Below are positions 28,701-37,277 of a stretch of 64,000 bases of DNA, piece after piece. Every line of letters begins with the position of its first letter. Positions within the stretch are counted from its first letter, which is position 1. This DNA comes from Aporrectodea caliginosa (taxonomy: Eukaryota; Annelida; Clitellata; Crassiclitellata; Lumbricidae), in NCBI GenBank assembly GCA_020284085.1, contig JACEVL010000083.1, positions 842,001 to 906,000 of the forward strand. The letters run 5' to 3'. The notes beneath the pieces were generated by a model. The model was given only the letters and a program-made list of their open reading frames with translations. It had not been told where the DNA came from and made no database searches. A program made the translations under genes and the position numbers.

Positions 28701-31700
28701 CACTAGGATTCAAACCTTCAAAGCAGCGGTTAAAGTCCATTACACTAATAACAACATGTTGCCTCTCAAAACTTTAAATCATGTACTTTCCCGTAAAGCT
28801 ACAGTCAAGTGGGACTATTGAAAAACCCAGGTTTATCTAAGTGCATCCAAGAAGCAATATTGATGATTTTTTACAGTAAAAACTTCATTCAGCACCGAGA
28901 TAAGCACCCTATGAGCAAAACATGTTTGAACAATGTTGAAAACGTGAGAAACGTATCACAAGAAAGCAAGAACTATTTTGCTGATTAACACTTACCAGAA
29001 ATGGATTTGGTCAGCTGTATTGAATCAAAAGGCTTCTGACTTCCATCTGATGGAAAACTACAATGCAAATTATCTCCAGTTTACTGACAAATACTCTAGC
29101 GTCATGCTCTATTTTACACAGCAGGATAATACCTGTAAGCACTCATTTACTGTGGTGGCAAATAAGGCAATCAAAGACATAAGATGTTTTATGGAAGCAG
29201 ATGTATGAAGCTTAAATTTTCAAATCCATTTTATTACATTAAGCTCGAATGCAAACACAATGGCTTTTAAAATAAAGTATATAGTCCCACAGTAATAACA
29301 GCAATGTCTTTTACTCATGACTGCAAACAACTTAATTTAAATAACATAAAACCAGCCACAAAAATCCAGCTAAAAATTTAAGTACTACAGCAGGTGCTAT
29401 AGTCTTCCTTAATGGAGGGGAAAAGCCAAGAGGAAACCAAGAATGATGTTAATGGACTGGAGGGTTACAGCAAGCTAAAGGAGAGGGCTGGACAATGAGA
29501 AGAATGGTGACATGGTGAAAGTAAGAACCTGCCTAAACGGCACAGAACCAAACAAGAAGAAGATACTCTTATTTAATTGCTTTGGCAGCGAACAACTCTT
29601 CAGCCTTGTTGTCTGAAACTGCATGCACACAATTGGGGGTAATGTAATTAATCATAATTTAAGAAAACATAAGTAACACATACGTGATGAAGTCATACAG
29701 ATCTTGCCAGTTTTCCGTTTTCCCCAAAGGAAATGCCATTTCTCTTGGCATTGGAGCAGCACCTTCCAGTGTCAAGCCTGACTTAGTAACCTGATCCAAT
29801 GTAATTCCTACAAAAATCCACAATTGGTACTAAAGTTAATCCAAGACTTTCAAAGTGTTGTCAATTTTAAGCACATATTGCATGCTTGTTCTACCCAATA
29901 AAGGTTAAATCAAGAGATTAAACTTATTATCGACTAGTGCAGTATCAGTTACCCATGAATGGCTATCATGAAAGAAACTGCAGACATAATCCTAAGCTTG
30001 AGAAATATTCTGGTTAATTTTCATCAAGATTAGACATTTACATAACAGCCTTTATATTTTCTCAAATGAATAATTAATGCTAATATTGCACACAATGAAA
30101 AAAGGTATAATTACGAAACTAAGTTGAGCTACACATGCCATATTTTCAGGTAGAAAACAGGTCTTAATTATTATATAAATGATTAATTTTAGACTAAAGA
30201 ATTGAAATTTTTAGTATAAATAAAACTATAGTACTGATAACCAATTTGTCACCAACAGCATAGCAGCTAATAACAAGTGCTAGGAAACTCATTCAAACCT
30301 GGAATGTAGTATGTATCACTCGTGAACAGGTTCTTTATCATCAGATTCGCACAGAGTTTAATACTTTTTATGTAGGAATATCGTCGATTCAAGTAGGTGT
30401 TGAGAGTTTCTTGAAGGTCCAAACAAAGAACAGTCCACTGAGTACTAATTGGCGCTGGACCGACCATTTCTAAAAAACACCAAATTAATTCAGGCCCACA
30501 TGAAGTAGTGCTGTGGGTTTTAAGGATACATTGGAAAAATCCAAAACCTGGAAAACTTTGCTTATAGGTTACATGATTTGACAACAAATCACCGGTGTTA
30601 TATATATATGAGCTCTCAGATATGAATCCAAGAAGCAGATGAGATAAACAAATTAGCTAAGAAATGGGCTTTAGAAGTGTTTCAAGTGTCAAACAGAATT
30701 CTTGCAAACCAATCATCAGCCCAAGAGAACACGCGTACAAGGTAATCTTAACATATTAAACTGATAAAACTGATGACTAACCGCCTCCTTTATTCAGATT
30801 AGCCGAGACTCCTGCGACGCTGGACTTTGAAGCATGACAGACGAAAGGGAATTGGAGCCACGTCGATGTGGATTTGAATTCCTTAAACAGGTTAGAAAAG
30901 GAAATTCTGATGACAAGACCGTCCTGAGTGGTAACGTCTACGTGAACAACAAAGTACTTTGAAGACATTGGCCGAAAAAGAAGGTACAAGTAGCGGCCCG
31001 TAAGGCCAAGGGATTGGGTTGACGTCTTAGGAAGCTGGATGTAGTTGCTGGCTGGTATGGCGCCCGTTATGCGATACACGGTTGACTTCAGATTCTTGTC
31101 CTGCAACAGTGAAAACAATTCATTGTTTATTATGTTTGTTGACTTATCTTATCCTATCTTTACAGCACTATTATCGTAATGCATGGGACATCAGTCGAAG
31201 GTCACTTTACTTCTTAGCGCCTAGTGTTCTGTATGTCTCATATAGCACTACTATATAATGACAAAGCATCACTCAGAAGCACTAAGAAATTGTGCAATGA
31301 CTTGCTCACAATCCATACTCAAGAGTTCATCTCAGAGTAGGGTTGAGCACTCAAACAAACTGCTACATGTCACCACTACTAGCAATTACCTCACAAGGAA
31401 AAATTATAGTAAATTAAATATCAAAGTGTTCTCAGCCGTGAACTGCTAGATCATTATGTATTATTATTCTACACTGGCTTCCTAAGACAAAATCAGACTC
31501 ATTTCAGGATCCTAGAACTGGTCTCGTTGATCAGTACTGCACAGTTTATCATCAGAAAAAATGTGTACATCAGCTGCTAAACACCCTATTAGACTGGCAG
31601 GATAAAAGTCACACACTGAAAGCAGAATATATTGGTTACCATAAGATCTGTCACTTCGCCCTCCTTGCTGCACTTCTTCCATGATTGGACATTGAAATGT

Positions 31701-32546
31701 TTGAAAACATTTACATACGGCTGCTGCCACACTGAAACATGTTCAGCACATTGAAAAATAATAAACACGGAGTCGAGTAGTGTCATTATTACTATTATTT
31801 TAACCATAATTCTTTTATACAATGATCTTCTTTTTAACATGCATCGTAATAAGTTAACAGAAATTGTATAATAAAGCTGGGATTGCAGACCCATTTTTAA
31901 TTTAAATTCAGCTCTACTTAATAGATCTCATTAAAACATAACTTTGTTATGATTTGGTAATTGATATGGATTGAGAAGGTAAACATCAAAGGGTTCCAGT
32001 TTAATTCTTTTAAAAGCAAATTTCACCATATAGGGAAGTGGCTTTAGCTAAGAATTATCCAGTGTAAAAATTAATTGTTCAGTATCTTTCATCACAAGTG
32101 AAACAGCTTTATGGAAGGTTCATACAGATCTTTAAGTCAATTACCTTCTTCAATCATCTTAAATAAATGTCTGAGAATTTACAAGCATTAGCAGGCTTGT
32201 TCAGAGCCATTTTACCAGTAAAGGCAAACTACTCTTACAACGCACCCACAGAAACCAATTCTATTATTTTATTAATCCCAATGGCCAATACTACTCCAAA
32301 TATTACCAATACACTCAATATCACATGTGCCAAAAACAAGAAAAAACTATCCTAAAATGATTTGAAAACGCACGTGTACACATTATTTAACAGTAATATT
32401 GATAAAGTCATCTTCATATATAAATTACATCACAAGCTATTCTTAAAGTAGCTGCCTAAATTCCAAAGAAATCACTAAAATCAATTAAAGATAATAGCGG
32501 CTTGAATCGTTTTCTCCAACATGAAAAATGACTTACAGTGAGACAT
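3386..32546 (-). CDS. WDR90: WDR90 / POC16 centriolar WD40 protein, 41 exons
   Basis: Complete gene, about 29 kb. Joining 41 exons with GT-AG borders and compatible phases gives 5490 coding bases (1829 residues plus TAG stop), close to the roughly 1750-residue vertebrate protein. Known family role: a microtubule-binding component of the centriole inner scaffold and ciliary base, related at its N-terminus to the ciliary inner-junction protein CFAP20. Seen in sequence: a CFAP20/DUF667 domain (about residues 1-200), a polar linker (about 239-384), a first WD40 block (about 385-1015), a second linker (about 1016-1132) and a second WD40 block (about 1133-1829). Order and local sequence match vertebrate WDR90 along the whole length. 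Exon coordinates are in the five block entries below. Introns carry SINEs and one non-LTR retrotransposon. Identity is very secure; individual borders of exons 1, 6, 15, 33 and 35 are the least certain. Confidence 0.95.
4255..4904 (+). mobile_element. piggyBac-type deletion derivative
   Basis: Bounded by TTAA at 4255-4258 and 4901-4904 with inverted ends (left TTAACCGCTTAACCGCC, right the reverse of TTAACCCTTTAACCGCC). Inside, 4505-4580 codes a transposase start (MAKRKFTSEEVLQAVLGP) and 4569-4904 codes part of the DDE region, including FMDNWYSSCLLYDYLHYRQT and MACGTIIDL, a piggyBac hallmark. The middle of the gene is missing and the two parts are in different frames, so no active transposase is made. 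It lies in a WDR90 intron. Confidence 0.85.
4960..5085 (+). repeat. Repeat family E, copy 2
   Basis: CCAACTGACTTAATATTTTG, CATAATAGGCTAGTGCAGAG and CTTGAAGAGGTGCTATATAA, ending in a (TGAA)n run. It directly follows the piggyBac-type element, inside a WDR90 intron. Confidence 0.75.
9231..9345. repeat. CAC-rich imperfect microsatellite
   Basis: Imperfect CACCAC/CATCAC runs within a WDR90 intron, starting about 50 bases from the exon acceptor at 9181. Confidence 0.85.
9415..9467. repeat. CT/CTGT microsatellite
   Basis: CTCTCTCT then CTGTCTGTCT units, just 3' on the map of the donor side of WDR90 exon 9648-9504. Confidence 0.85.
9655..9795 (+). mobile_element. Short retroelement tail ending in (TTAC)n
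   Basis: GAAACAATCAAGTCCACATT codes an ETIKSTFRRHLL-like RT end, and the tail is AATAAAGAATATACTTACTT. The same tail occurs at 32896-32933 (AATAAAGAATATACTTACTT). It starts within ten bases of the acceptor of a WDR90 exon. Confidence 0.5.
11105..11250 (+). repeat. Repeat family E, copy 3, with an internal 38-bp duplication
   Basis: The segment starting GGCTAGCACAAAGAGCGCCT occurs at 11153 and again at 11191, after which the copy ends in GGGGCGCTATATAAATGTTC. Confidence 0.8.
12275..14501 (-). CDS. WDR90: WDR90 exons 24-27: central linker and next blade start
   Basis: Exons: 14501-14464, 14071-13928, 12810-12644, 12377-12275. The first is only 38 bases (EGRTAVKNYYTGN). The third is rich in Lys, Pro and Thr (KAPPTKHRTPTKK, VQRPKK) and looks disordered; its acceptor must be the second of two AGs (start 12810) because the first gives a stop. 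The fourth reads RRYVAPPSQAGLKLDSVIGY then NGNGRGNMMW, matching the vertebrate segment VVGYSGNGRANMVW that opens the second propeller block. Confidence 0.85.
12925..13200 (-). mobile_element. SINE family D, copy 3
   Basis: Minus-strand copy in a WDR90 intron. Shares GACTTCTGTAATAACTTTTA, GGCTGCCATGCAAGG-like body and the (AAT)n-rich tail. It fully accounts for the chance reading frame at 12992-13399. Confidence 0.75.
14948..26072 (-). CDS. WDR90: WDR90 exons 11-23: first WD40 block
   Basis: Exons: 26072-25962, 25234-25089, 24175-24118, 23193-23075, 22501-22340, 21749-21640, 21148-20961, 20451-20287, 19504-19365, 18754-18493, 16346-16176, 15763-15635, 15081-14948. WD40 signatures are plain: VVRVWRF, LVVVWNT, NIRLWRV, YIRLWPLDF, HTIRIWDLD, VIKVWDY, IFIWDF. 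The 58-base exon 24175-24118 (SMSHSGNSLCGVGKDSHGKY) was placed by phase and by its match to the family. Exon 15 (22501-22340) ends with a GTCAGT donor so that VVYAGSRSGHVFEVDY reads through the junction. Known role of this block: beta-propellers in the inner scaffold. The intron between 18493 and 16346 holds a retrotransposon on the same strand. Confidence 0.92.
15985..16165. repeat. Degenerate ~20-bp minisatellite
   Basis: Repeated versions of TAGTTTACATAGAAAACTC (at least seven, diverged). It ends about ten bases from the splice donor of the WDR90 exon 16346-16176, so on the transcript it opens the intron. Confidence 0.75.
16505..16707 (+). mobile_element. Non-LTR retrotransposon 3' fragment
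   Basis: CTCTGCTATGGAATGACCTG codes the LWNDLP motif found near the end of RT proteins; the tail is GGAAGCGCCTCTGATTAGGT then GAGAGGTGCTTTATAAATCC, followed by (AATAG)n. Same class of end as the decayed RT at 38035-39275. Confidence 0.7.
16980..18330 (-). mobile_element. 5'-truncated non-LTR retrotransposon (CR1/Jockey-like), RT partly intact
   Basis: An uninterrupted 351-residue frame (18294-17239) codes the C-terminal half of a reverse transcriptase: GVPQGSNLGPLLFLIYINDL, the catalytic FADDTNVF box, LNLEKTNFIIF, and KFLGVYVDQHMTWKEHI, then a thumb region ending in a typical WNNLPKDIR motif. The endonuclease and fingers are missing, as in usual 5' truncation. The 3' tail extends to a (CAAT)n run at 16979-17000. 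It sits inside a WDR90 intron on the same strand as the gene. The intact frame suggests a recent insertion. A related tail is seen at 63200-63560. Confidence 0.9.
21921..21997. repeat. Three copies of a ~22-30 bp repeat
   Basis: AATTTCACCAGTAATCACA occurs three times in tandem with short variable spacers, in a WDR90 intron. Confidence 0.9.
23432..23640 (-). mobile_element. SINE family A, copy 2
   Basis: Reverse-oriented copy in a WDR90 intron. It shares GACAAACGCACTGCGCTGTA, CATTTACATGTTATGCAATT and CTAACAGAACAGACAGCCTG with copy 1 and ends in an (AAT)n run. Confidence 0.8.
24400..24672 (-). mobile_element. SINE family B, copy 2
   Basis: Minus strand reads GGTTCAAATTCTCACCAAGA, ACTCAGCTATAATGAGTATA and a long 3' body. 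It lies in a WDR90 intron between exons 12 and 13. Confidence 0.75.
25435..25704. other. Unassigned interspersed-looking segment
   Basis: Higher in GC than the intron around it and open in several frames on both strands, without splice sites or known motifs. It ends exactly where a (CAAT)n run begins, which suggests a short retroelement body, but I cannot name it. Confidence 0.3.
25705..25800 (-). repeat. (CAAT)n microsatellite with retrotransposon-like tail
   Basis: A (CAAT)n run to about 25745, then TTTTCGTTTATTCCGAACAC. The layout is like the tails at 16980 and 63200 but the sequence differs, so it is a separate family. Confidence 0.5.
26385..26650 (-). mobile_element. SINE family D, copy 2
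   Basis: Minus-strand copy in a WDR90 intron; matches the 53068 copy over the head (GGTAACACGC), the CAGAAGGAC region and the 3' body. Confidence 0.8.
26771..29046 (-). CDS. WDR90: WDR90 exons 6-10: linker
   Basis: Exons: 29046 (or 29039)-28996, 28324-28218, 27807-27652, 27261-27202, 26839-26771. These code a hydrophilic linker without repeats, ending in LKLRRIVGFGGASTRN, which matches the segment just before the first WD repeat of WDR90. Exon 6 has two possible acceptors seven bases apart; only the inner one (start 29039) keeps phase with exon 5 and makes the total coding length divisible by three. Exons 8 to 10 are all phase 0 and could be skipped singly without frame loss. Confidence 0.82.
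29684..32546 (-). CDS. WDR90: WDR90 exons 1-5: CFAP20/DUF667 domain
   Basis: Exons (high to low coordinate): 32546-32537, 31731-31640, 31100-30782, 30469-30299, 29807-29684. Exon 1 codes only Met-Ser-His plus one base and ends in a perfect GTAAGT donor; it was chosen because its phase joins the next exon to give MSHLWQQPYVNVFKHF, like the vertebrate start MARVWQHPF. Exon 2 ends at GEVTDLM and exon 3 continues with DKNLKSTVYRI, then the DUF667 hallmarks NYIQLPKTSTQSLGLTGRYL and LFKEFKSTSTWLQFPFV. In CFAP20-type proteins this domain binds the microtubule wall. A short upstream ATG in the presumed 5' leader (GTG TTC ATC TGA follows it) is closed before the start. Exons 2-5 are certain; exon 1 is likely. 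Confidence 0.9.
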
Positions 32547-32854
32547 AGTTGCAGTCTCAGATGAACACCATAGAAATGTTATGCTCCTTCAGAAATGAAC
32601 AAAGATCCTCGACAACCTAAACGTAGAAAATAAGCACATTTAATCAGTTTTAATGGTTGTTCAATCAGTTTGAGTTGGTGCACCATTCCATTATTTTGAG
32701 TTGCTACTCAGCATTGAGCAACCAAAATGAAAAACACAATATGAAACCTTTACGTGCTTTCCAGTGTTTTCAGTTTTAGTGACACGTTTTGGTGAGGGCC
32801 ACTCTACACATTCTAAAACAATTTTCACAGATTAAAACAGGCCAGAGCGGAACT

Positions 32855-32935
32855 CTGGTAAATTTCACTCAAGACCGTGCATAGCAAGTGGAGTAATAAA
32901 GAATATACTTACTTACTTACTTACTTACTTAGCCT
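32855..32935 (+). repeat. (TTAC)n tail repeat, second copy
   Basis: GGAGTAATAAAGAATATACT followed by five TTAC units; matches the tail at 9770-9795. Lies a few hundred bases upstream of WDR90 exon 1. Confidence 0.6.
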
Positions 32936-33637
32936 CTCACTGTTTTATCGACCAGCTTCTGTAGCGCCGTAAACATCGGCGTCTTAATTCAAATTTCAAT
33001 TATTTCAACATTGCATCTTCGCTAAGAATATTAAACTCACTAAAACATGACATGTGATGGATTTAGTCACCTGAATAAGAACTTTAGTAGATTTTCAAGA
33101 TGAAACTCGTCTCGATTTTTCTAACCAAGTTTAAACCTGTTTTGTTGATAACATTGACTATTCTAAAACTAGATCGGACAGTATTAGTAAGTAAGTAAAT
33201 AATCTGACCATTCGATAGACGCAGAATCCAAATGGAAATTGCATTTGCATCGTTTAACCTAGGCTACGTCCGGTAGTAGCTAGGTCTGTTCACTTTGATA
33301 AGGTACACCTGTTTTCTACGAAATCTCTTCTGCGCATGTCATCGCTTCTCCGTCATTTCGACGGATTATTTCGTTTAAATGCAGAACTTGCTCAGTAGTC
33401 CTAACTTCGGGCATATTGGAGTTTTCTGTTGCTGGGTTTGCGTGCCGGATTTATTCGTCGATTTTGTGAAGGATTTTGTGCGTTTGAGGGTATTTTGTTC
33501 GCGGGTCGCCTAGGCCCATGTCACCATGTGACTGCATCAGGCCCGTCCTTTGATGTAGTACGTATAGCCTATACTGTACCCAATATGCTTGATTACGATT
33601 ACGATTACAGTACTGTCGAGCCTCAAACATACGGACC

Positions 33638-33697
33638 GTGTACTCCGCCTGACAGGCGGAGTACACTCGGCTACAGGCGACGCCTGTAGCCGAGTGT
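33638..33697. repeat. Two overlapping perfect palindromes
   Basis: First: 14-bp arms at 33638-33651 and 33653-33666 around one base. Second: 17-bp arms at 33663-33679 and 33681-33697 around one base (arm ACACTCGGCTACAGGCG). The arms share 33663-33666. GC-rich, about 1.1 kb upstream of the WDR90 start. No poly-T, so not a typical terminator; no known element ends recognised. Confidence 0.95.
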
Positions 33698-34049
33698 TTT
33701 GGTCTCAGTGGAGGTCGACCGACGCGAGCCATTGGAGTGACCTCGACGGTCAGTCACTGGAGGCGTTTCAATGAACCGACCGACACACGGTGAATACCTT
33801 CTTCCGTGTAGTCATTGTGCCTCGACGAATAGCCGGGCGTGCATAGGCCCTAATCGTTTACTGCAGTGATCAGGGACTGCTCGTCGGCAGCGTCATCGTT
33901 TTTGCGAACGATGTTAATTGCGGCCGCCCTACTCTATCAACGCAACTTGGCTCAGAGACTCTGAACATCCATGCCATGCTGTTAGCTTTCGACGGGAATC
34001 CGTTGGTGGGGTTCACGTTTGTACGTGGGCACGCCACTGGTGACTCTTT

Positions 34050-34195
34050 GAGCTAATTAGGCATTGTTTTGCTAATTGATGAAATATTTTCGTTTGCAAT
34101 GACTCTATCATAATAGGCTAGCGCAAAGAGCGCCTCGATCTGAGTAGATCTCTTGAAGAGGCGTTATATAAATTCGCAGAATGAATTATAGCTTT
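34050..34195 (+). repeat. GCGCTATATAAAT-tail repeat family E, copy 1
   Basis: TGCTAATTGATGAAATATTT, ATCATAATAGGCTAGCGCAA, AGAGCGCCTC and CTTGAAGAGGCGTTATATAA in order. The same order recurs at 4960-5085, 11105-11250 and 59455-59575. Confidence 0.8.
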
Positions 34196-34244
34196 TGTGA
34201 GGTACTCAAAAAGGCGCTAGATAAAGCGTCTTGATACATAGACT

Positions 34245-34420
34245 ACATGTGGTTGGCCCCTCGACCTGGAATGGCCTCCCTCTGGCACTCCACTCTCTTC
34301 CCAGACCAGGCCTCTTCTCTCTCAACTTAATGGTCCTATTTGTCCGCGCTGAGGTTGGGAGCGCCTCTGAGTAGTTCCCTTGAAGAGGCGCTATATAAAT
34401 TGAAGTTATGAATGAATGTA
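34245..34420 (+). mobile_element. Non-LTR retrotransposon 3' fragment
   Basis: GTGGTTGGCC to TGGAATGGCCTCCCTCTGGC, a LINE 3' coding remnant, then GGGAGCGCCTCTGAGTAGTT and GAAGAGGCGCTATATAAATT. It lies just upstream of the 458-bp inverted-repeat element. Confidence 0.65.
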
Positions 34421-34512
34421 TGATAACCTACTGATCGGACCTTAATCTGAGTGCTTTCACCGTTACTACACATATTCTGTCACCAATTCGACTACTGTGT
34501 TGTTGATCATTA

Positions 34513-34970
34513 GGGGCCGTCCATAAATGACGTCACGCAATTTTGGCCGATTTTGAACCCCCCTCCCATCGTCACACTTCGTCACAAAAAGTAACACCCC
34601 TTGAAAAATGACGTCACAAAGGTACTGACCCCTATAACCAAATTTCCACGGCGAAGCAAAATGCTCCTTCCTGGAACAAATAGGGAGAGCATGCATATTT
34701 TAAAATATAACGGTGACCATATATTGAAATAATTAGAAAATTATTAATAATGATGCCCGTATACATTAAAATAATCTAAAAAAATAATTAAAATTTAATA
34801 CTCAAAATTAGTGCTGTTATTATTAAAATGAAATTGTTGTTAATTGTTAAATTTAATTACACAGACCTGATGTGACGTCACATTTCTCAGACCCCACCCC
34901 TATGTCACACTTCGTCACAAATTTCCCCCCCCCTCCCCTAGGTGCGTGACGTCATTTATGGACGGCCCCC
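34513..34970. mobile_element. 458-bp inverted-repeat DNA element with TTA target duplication
   Basis: Left end GGGGCCGTCCATAAATGACG and right end its reverse complement with one extra G, flanked by TTA at 34510-34512 and 34971-34973. No coding capacity. Subterminal blocks (CACACTTCGTCACAAA) also repeat in inverted form. A 3-bp TTA duplication fits the PIF/Harbinger type, but that class is inference. Four TGACGTCA motifs lie at 34528, 34609, 34873 and 34947. Confidence 0.9.
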
Positions 34971-35441
34971 TTAGGCCTAGGCCTATATAATTTATGCGTT
35001 ATCTAGAGCACATTAAAATATGTTCTGTTCTGTTCTCAGCCATCCTCGTTTCGAGGGTCGGCCGCATCATGGACAATGTTCCTCCAGCGTCTCCTGTCTT
35101 CCGTCAGTTTAAAATATGTACGATTTGATATTTTTACTGAAACGTCATCTATTTGGGTCCAGGCAAAAGACATAATTCTTGATTTGGAAACTTACGGTAA
35201 AGATCAAAACAGAATTTCTTAAAAAGAAGCAAAGAATGACAAAATTATCTGTAGTTAGGTGAATTTGCAGACAAATTCTCCAGGTAGCCTATATCTAAAA
35301 AAAGAACAGGGTTTTCAGCACAGCGGTTTTAAACGTACCAGCAGTAGTAGGCCTATAGGCTAGCTATAATACGACCATTATTACACGAGATGTTGAAACC
35401 TATACAGATTGTCCCCATTGTCAACATCCCGTAGAGTAGTT

Positions 35442-37111
35442 CTATTCGTCTGTGAAACGGAAGGTTGTTAGGAAACTGCTATCACTCTCGACAACACGAG
35501 TACTGATTACTTCATGCCTCTCGCTATTGTAGTGCAAGTCATGGAGATTCATGTACTCGCCCAGGTGTTGCCTAGGAAACTCCAAGGGATTCAACTCGGA
35601 ATCTAGCAGCTCGATTCCTGAGAGCGGTCTAGTTATCACCATTCTACCATACCTATCGGCAACATTCACACTACTCCCTGCACCAAGTGATGACTCATGT
35701 TGCCGTTGAACTTTCCCATCCGTATCGATTTCTGTCAAAACTCTCTTGTCGAGGTCGTCGTTAATGGAAGCCAATACGCGGTTTCCATTTGGTTTCTGAA
35801 TTACTCTGTCAACAAAGCCGAACCCATACAATTCTGCAGACGATACCAAGGCACCATTGGCATCATAAATGCTCAATGCGACTGGATCGTTACCGTGTGG
35901 AACACAGAGGTTTCCATTTGGGAATACAGATATAGTTGAAACGGATGGCCTTAGGTCACTAATCCATGGTGATATGTTGAACTGATGCTCTCCAGCTTTC
36001 GTAATGCGTAAAACTGAATGGCTCAGCGACTCCCTGTTTATGCAGAGGACATAGACGCAGTTTGACATGTTGCATCCTTCGATATCCAGCGGTCGTTCTC
36101 CAGGCAGCGCGATGACATCTTTCACCTCTGCCATATTGCTGCGTTCGTAAACATTAATTCGACGTTCGCAAGAGTTAACTAAGCTTTGATCTTCTTTGGT
36201 GTAAATCATAAATATTTCTTCCTTCATTGTAGTAAATGCGAGGACAGGATAGTCTATCCACGATTGATGCAAAATATCCAAACGAATCGTCTCCTGAGCT
36301 AAAAAGAAAATAAGTCTTTGTTTTATAAATTGTGTAAACATAACGAATAAATTAAACTGATCAACAGTCTATGAAATCTAATCTAATACAACCAAAGACT
36401 TCTGCTGCGCAGTTATAATAAATGTCAAAGGCAACAGTATGGCTAATTGGTTAGAGCGCTTAGCCTGTAGAGAAGAGAGAACGGGTTCGAACCTCGGTCG
36501 AGGAATTAAGTTACCGTGTATATAGGGACCTGGAGCGAGTCCTTCACTCACAACTGCGCAGCGCCTTCGATATTCTGTCGTATATGTTCGTGTGCATTTC
36601 AGAACTTTGGAAGGAGGGCAATGCCAAATACAGCTGTAGGCCTATTGTATTGCACACATGTAGGGCCTACTGTATGTATGCATGCACGTAAATAGCCGTT
36701 ATTAAAGCTTCGCCTTGTAACTTGGAGAGCGCGGGTCAGGGCCTTCTCTGAGACGGTTACTGTGAAGGGAAACAATGATTGAGCAAGTCATTCACTCACT
36801 GTCACAGTCGCTCAGCGCCATATAGTGATGCTTGGTAATTAGATAGTGACGATTAAAAAATTAATTCACGGTCCAGTAAAAGAGTCTCGCTGTGGTCGGC
36901 CCATCCTCCTGGACTAAGTTGCCTAACAAACTGCGACATGAACTCCTCACTCAGCCCCTCTTTGCCTCTTTTCTGCAAGCGCTTGAAGACCAATTTATTC
37001 GATCATGGTTTTATTGTGTTAGGTCTGTATGACCTCTGATGAATCTCTCTTGAAGTGGTGGCGCTATATAAATTTGCAATTACGATTCCGAATAAAATAA
37101 TAATAGTAAAA

Positions 37112-37148
<37 letters not shown>

Positions 37149-37196
37149 CGATGACGACGACGACGACGACGATGAAGAAGATGATGATGATGATGG

Positions 37197-37277
<81 letters not shown>

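Noticed and set aside
33429..33774. Frames on both strands near the palindromes, as a divergent gene
   Set aside because: Openness comes from locally higher GC; no motif and no splice signals.
36433..36510. Possible tRNA gene
   Set aside because: A and B boxes are present but the acceptor stem does not pair and the unit continues into a shared SINE body.
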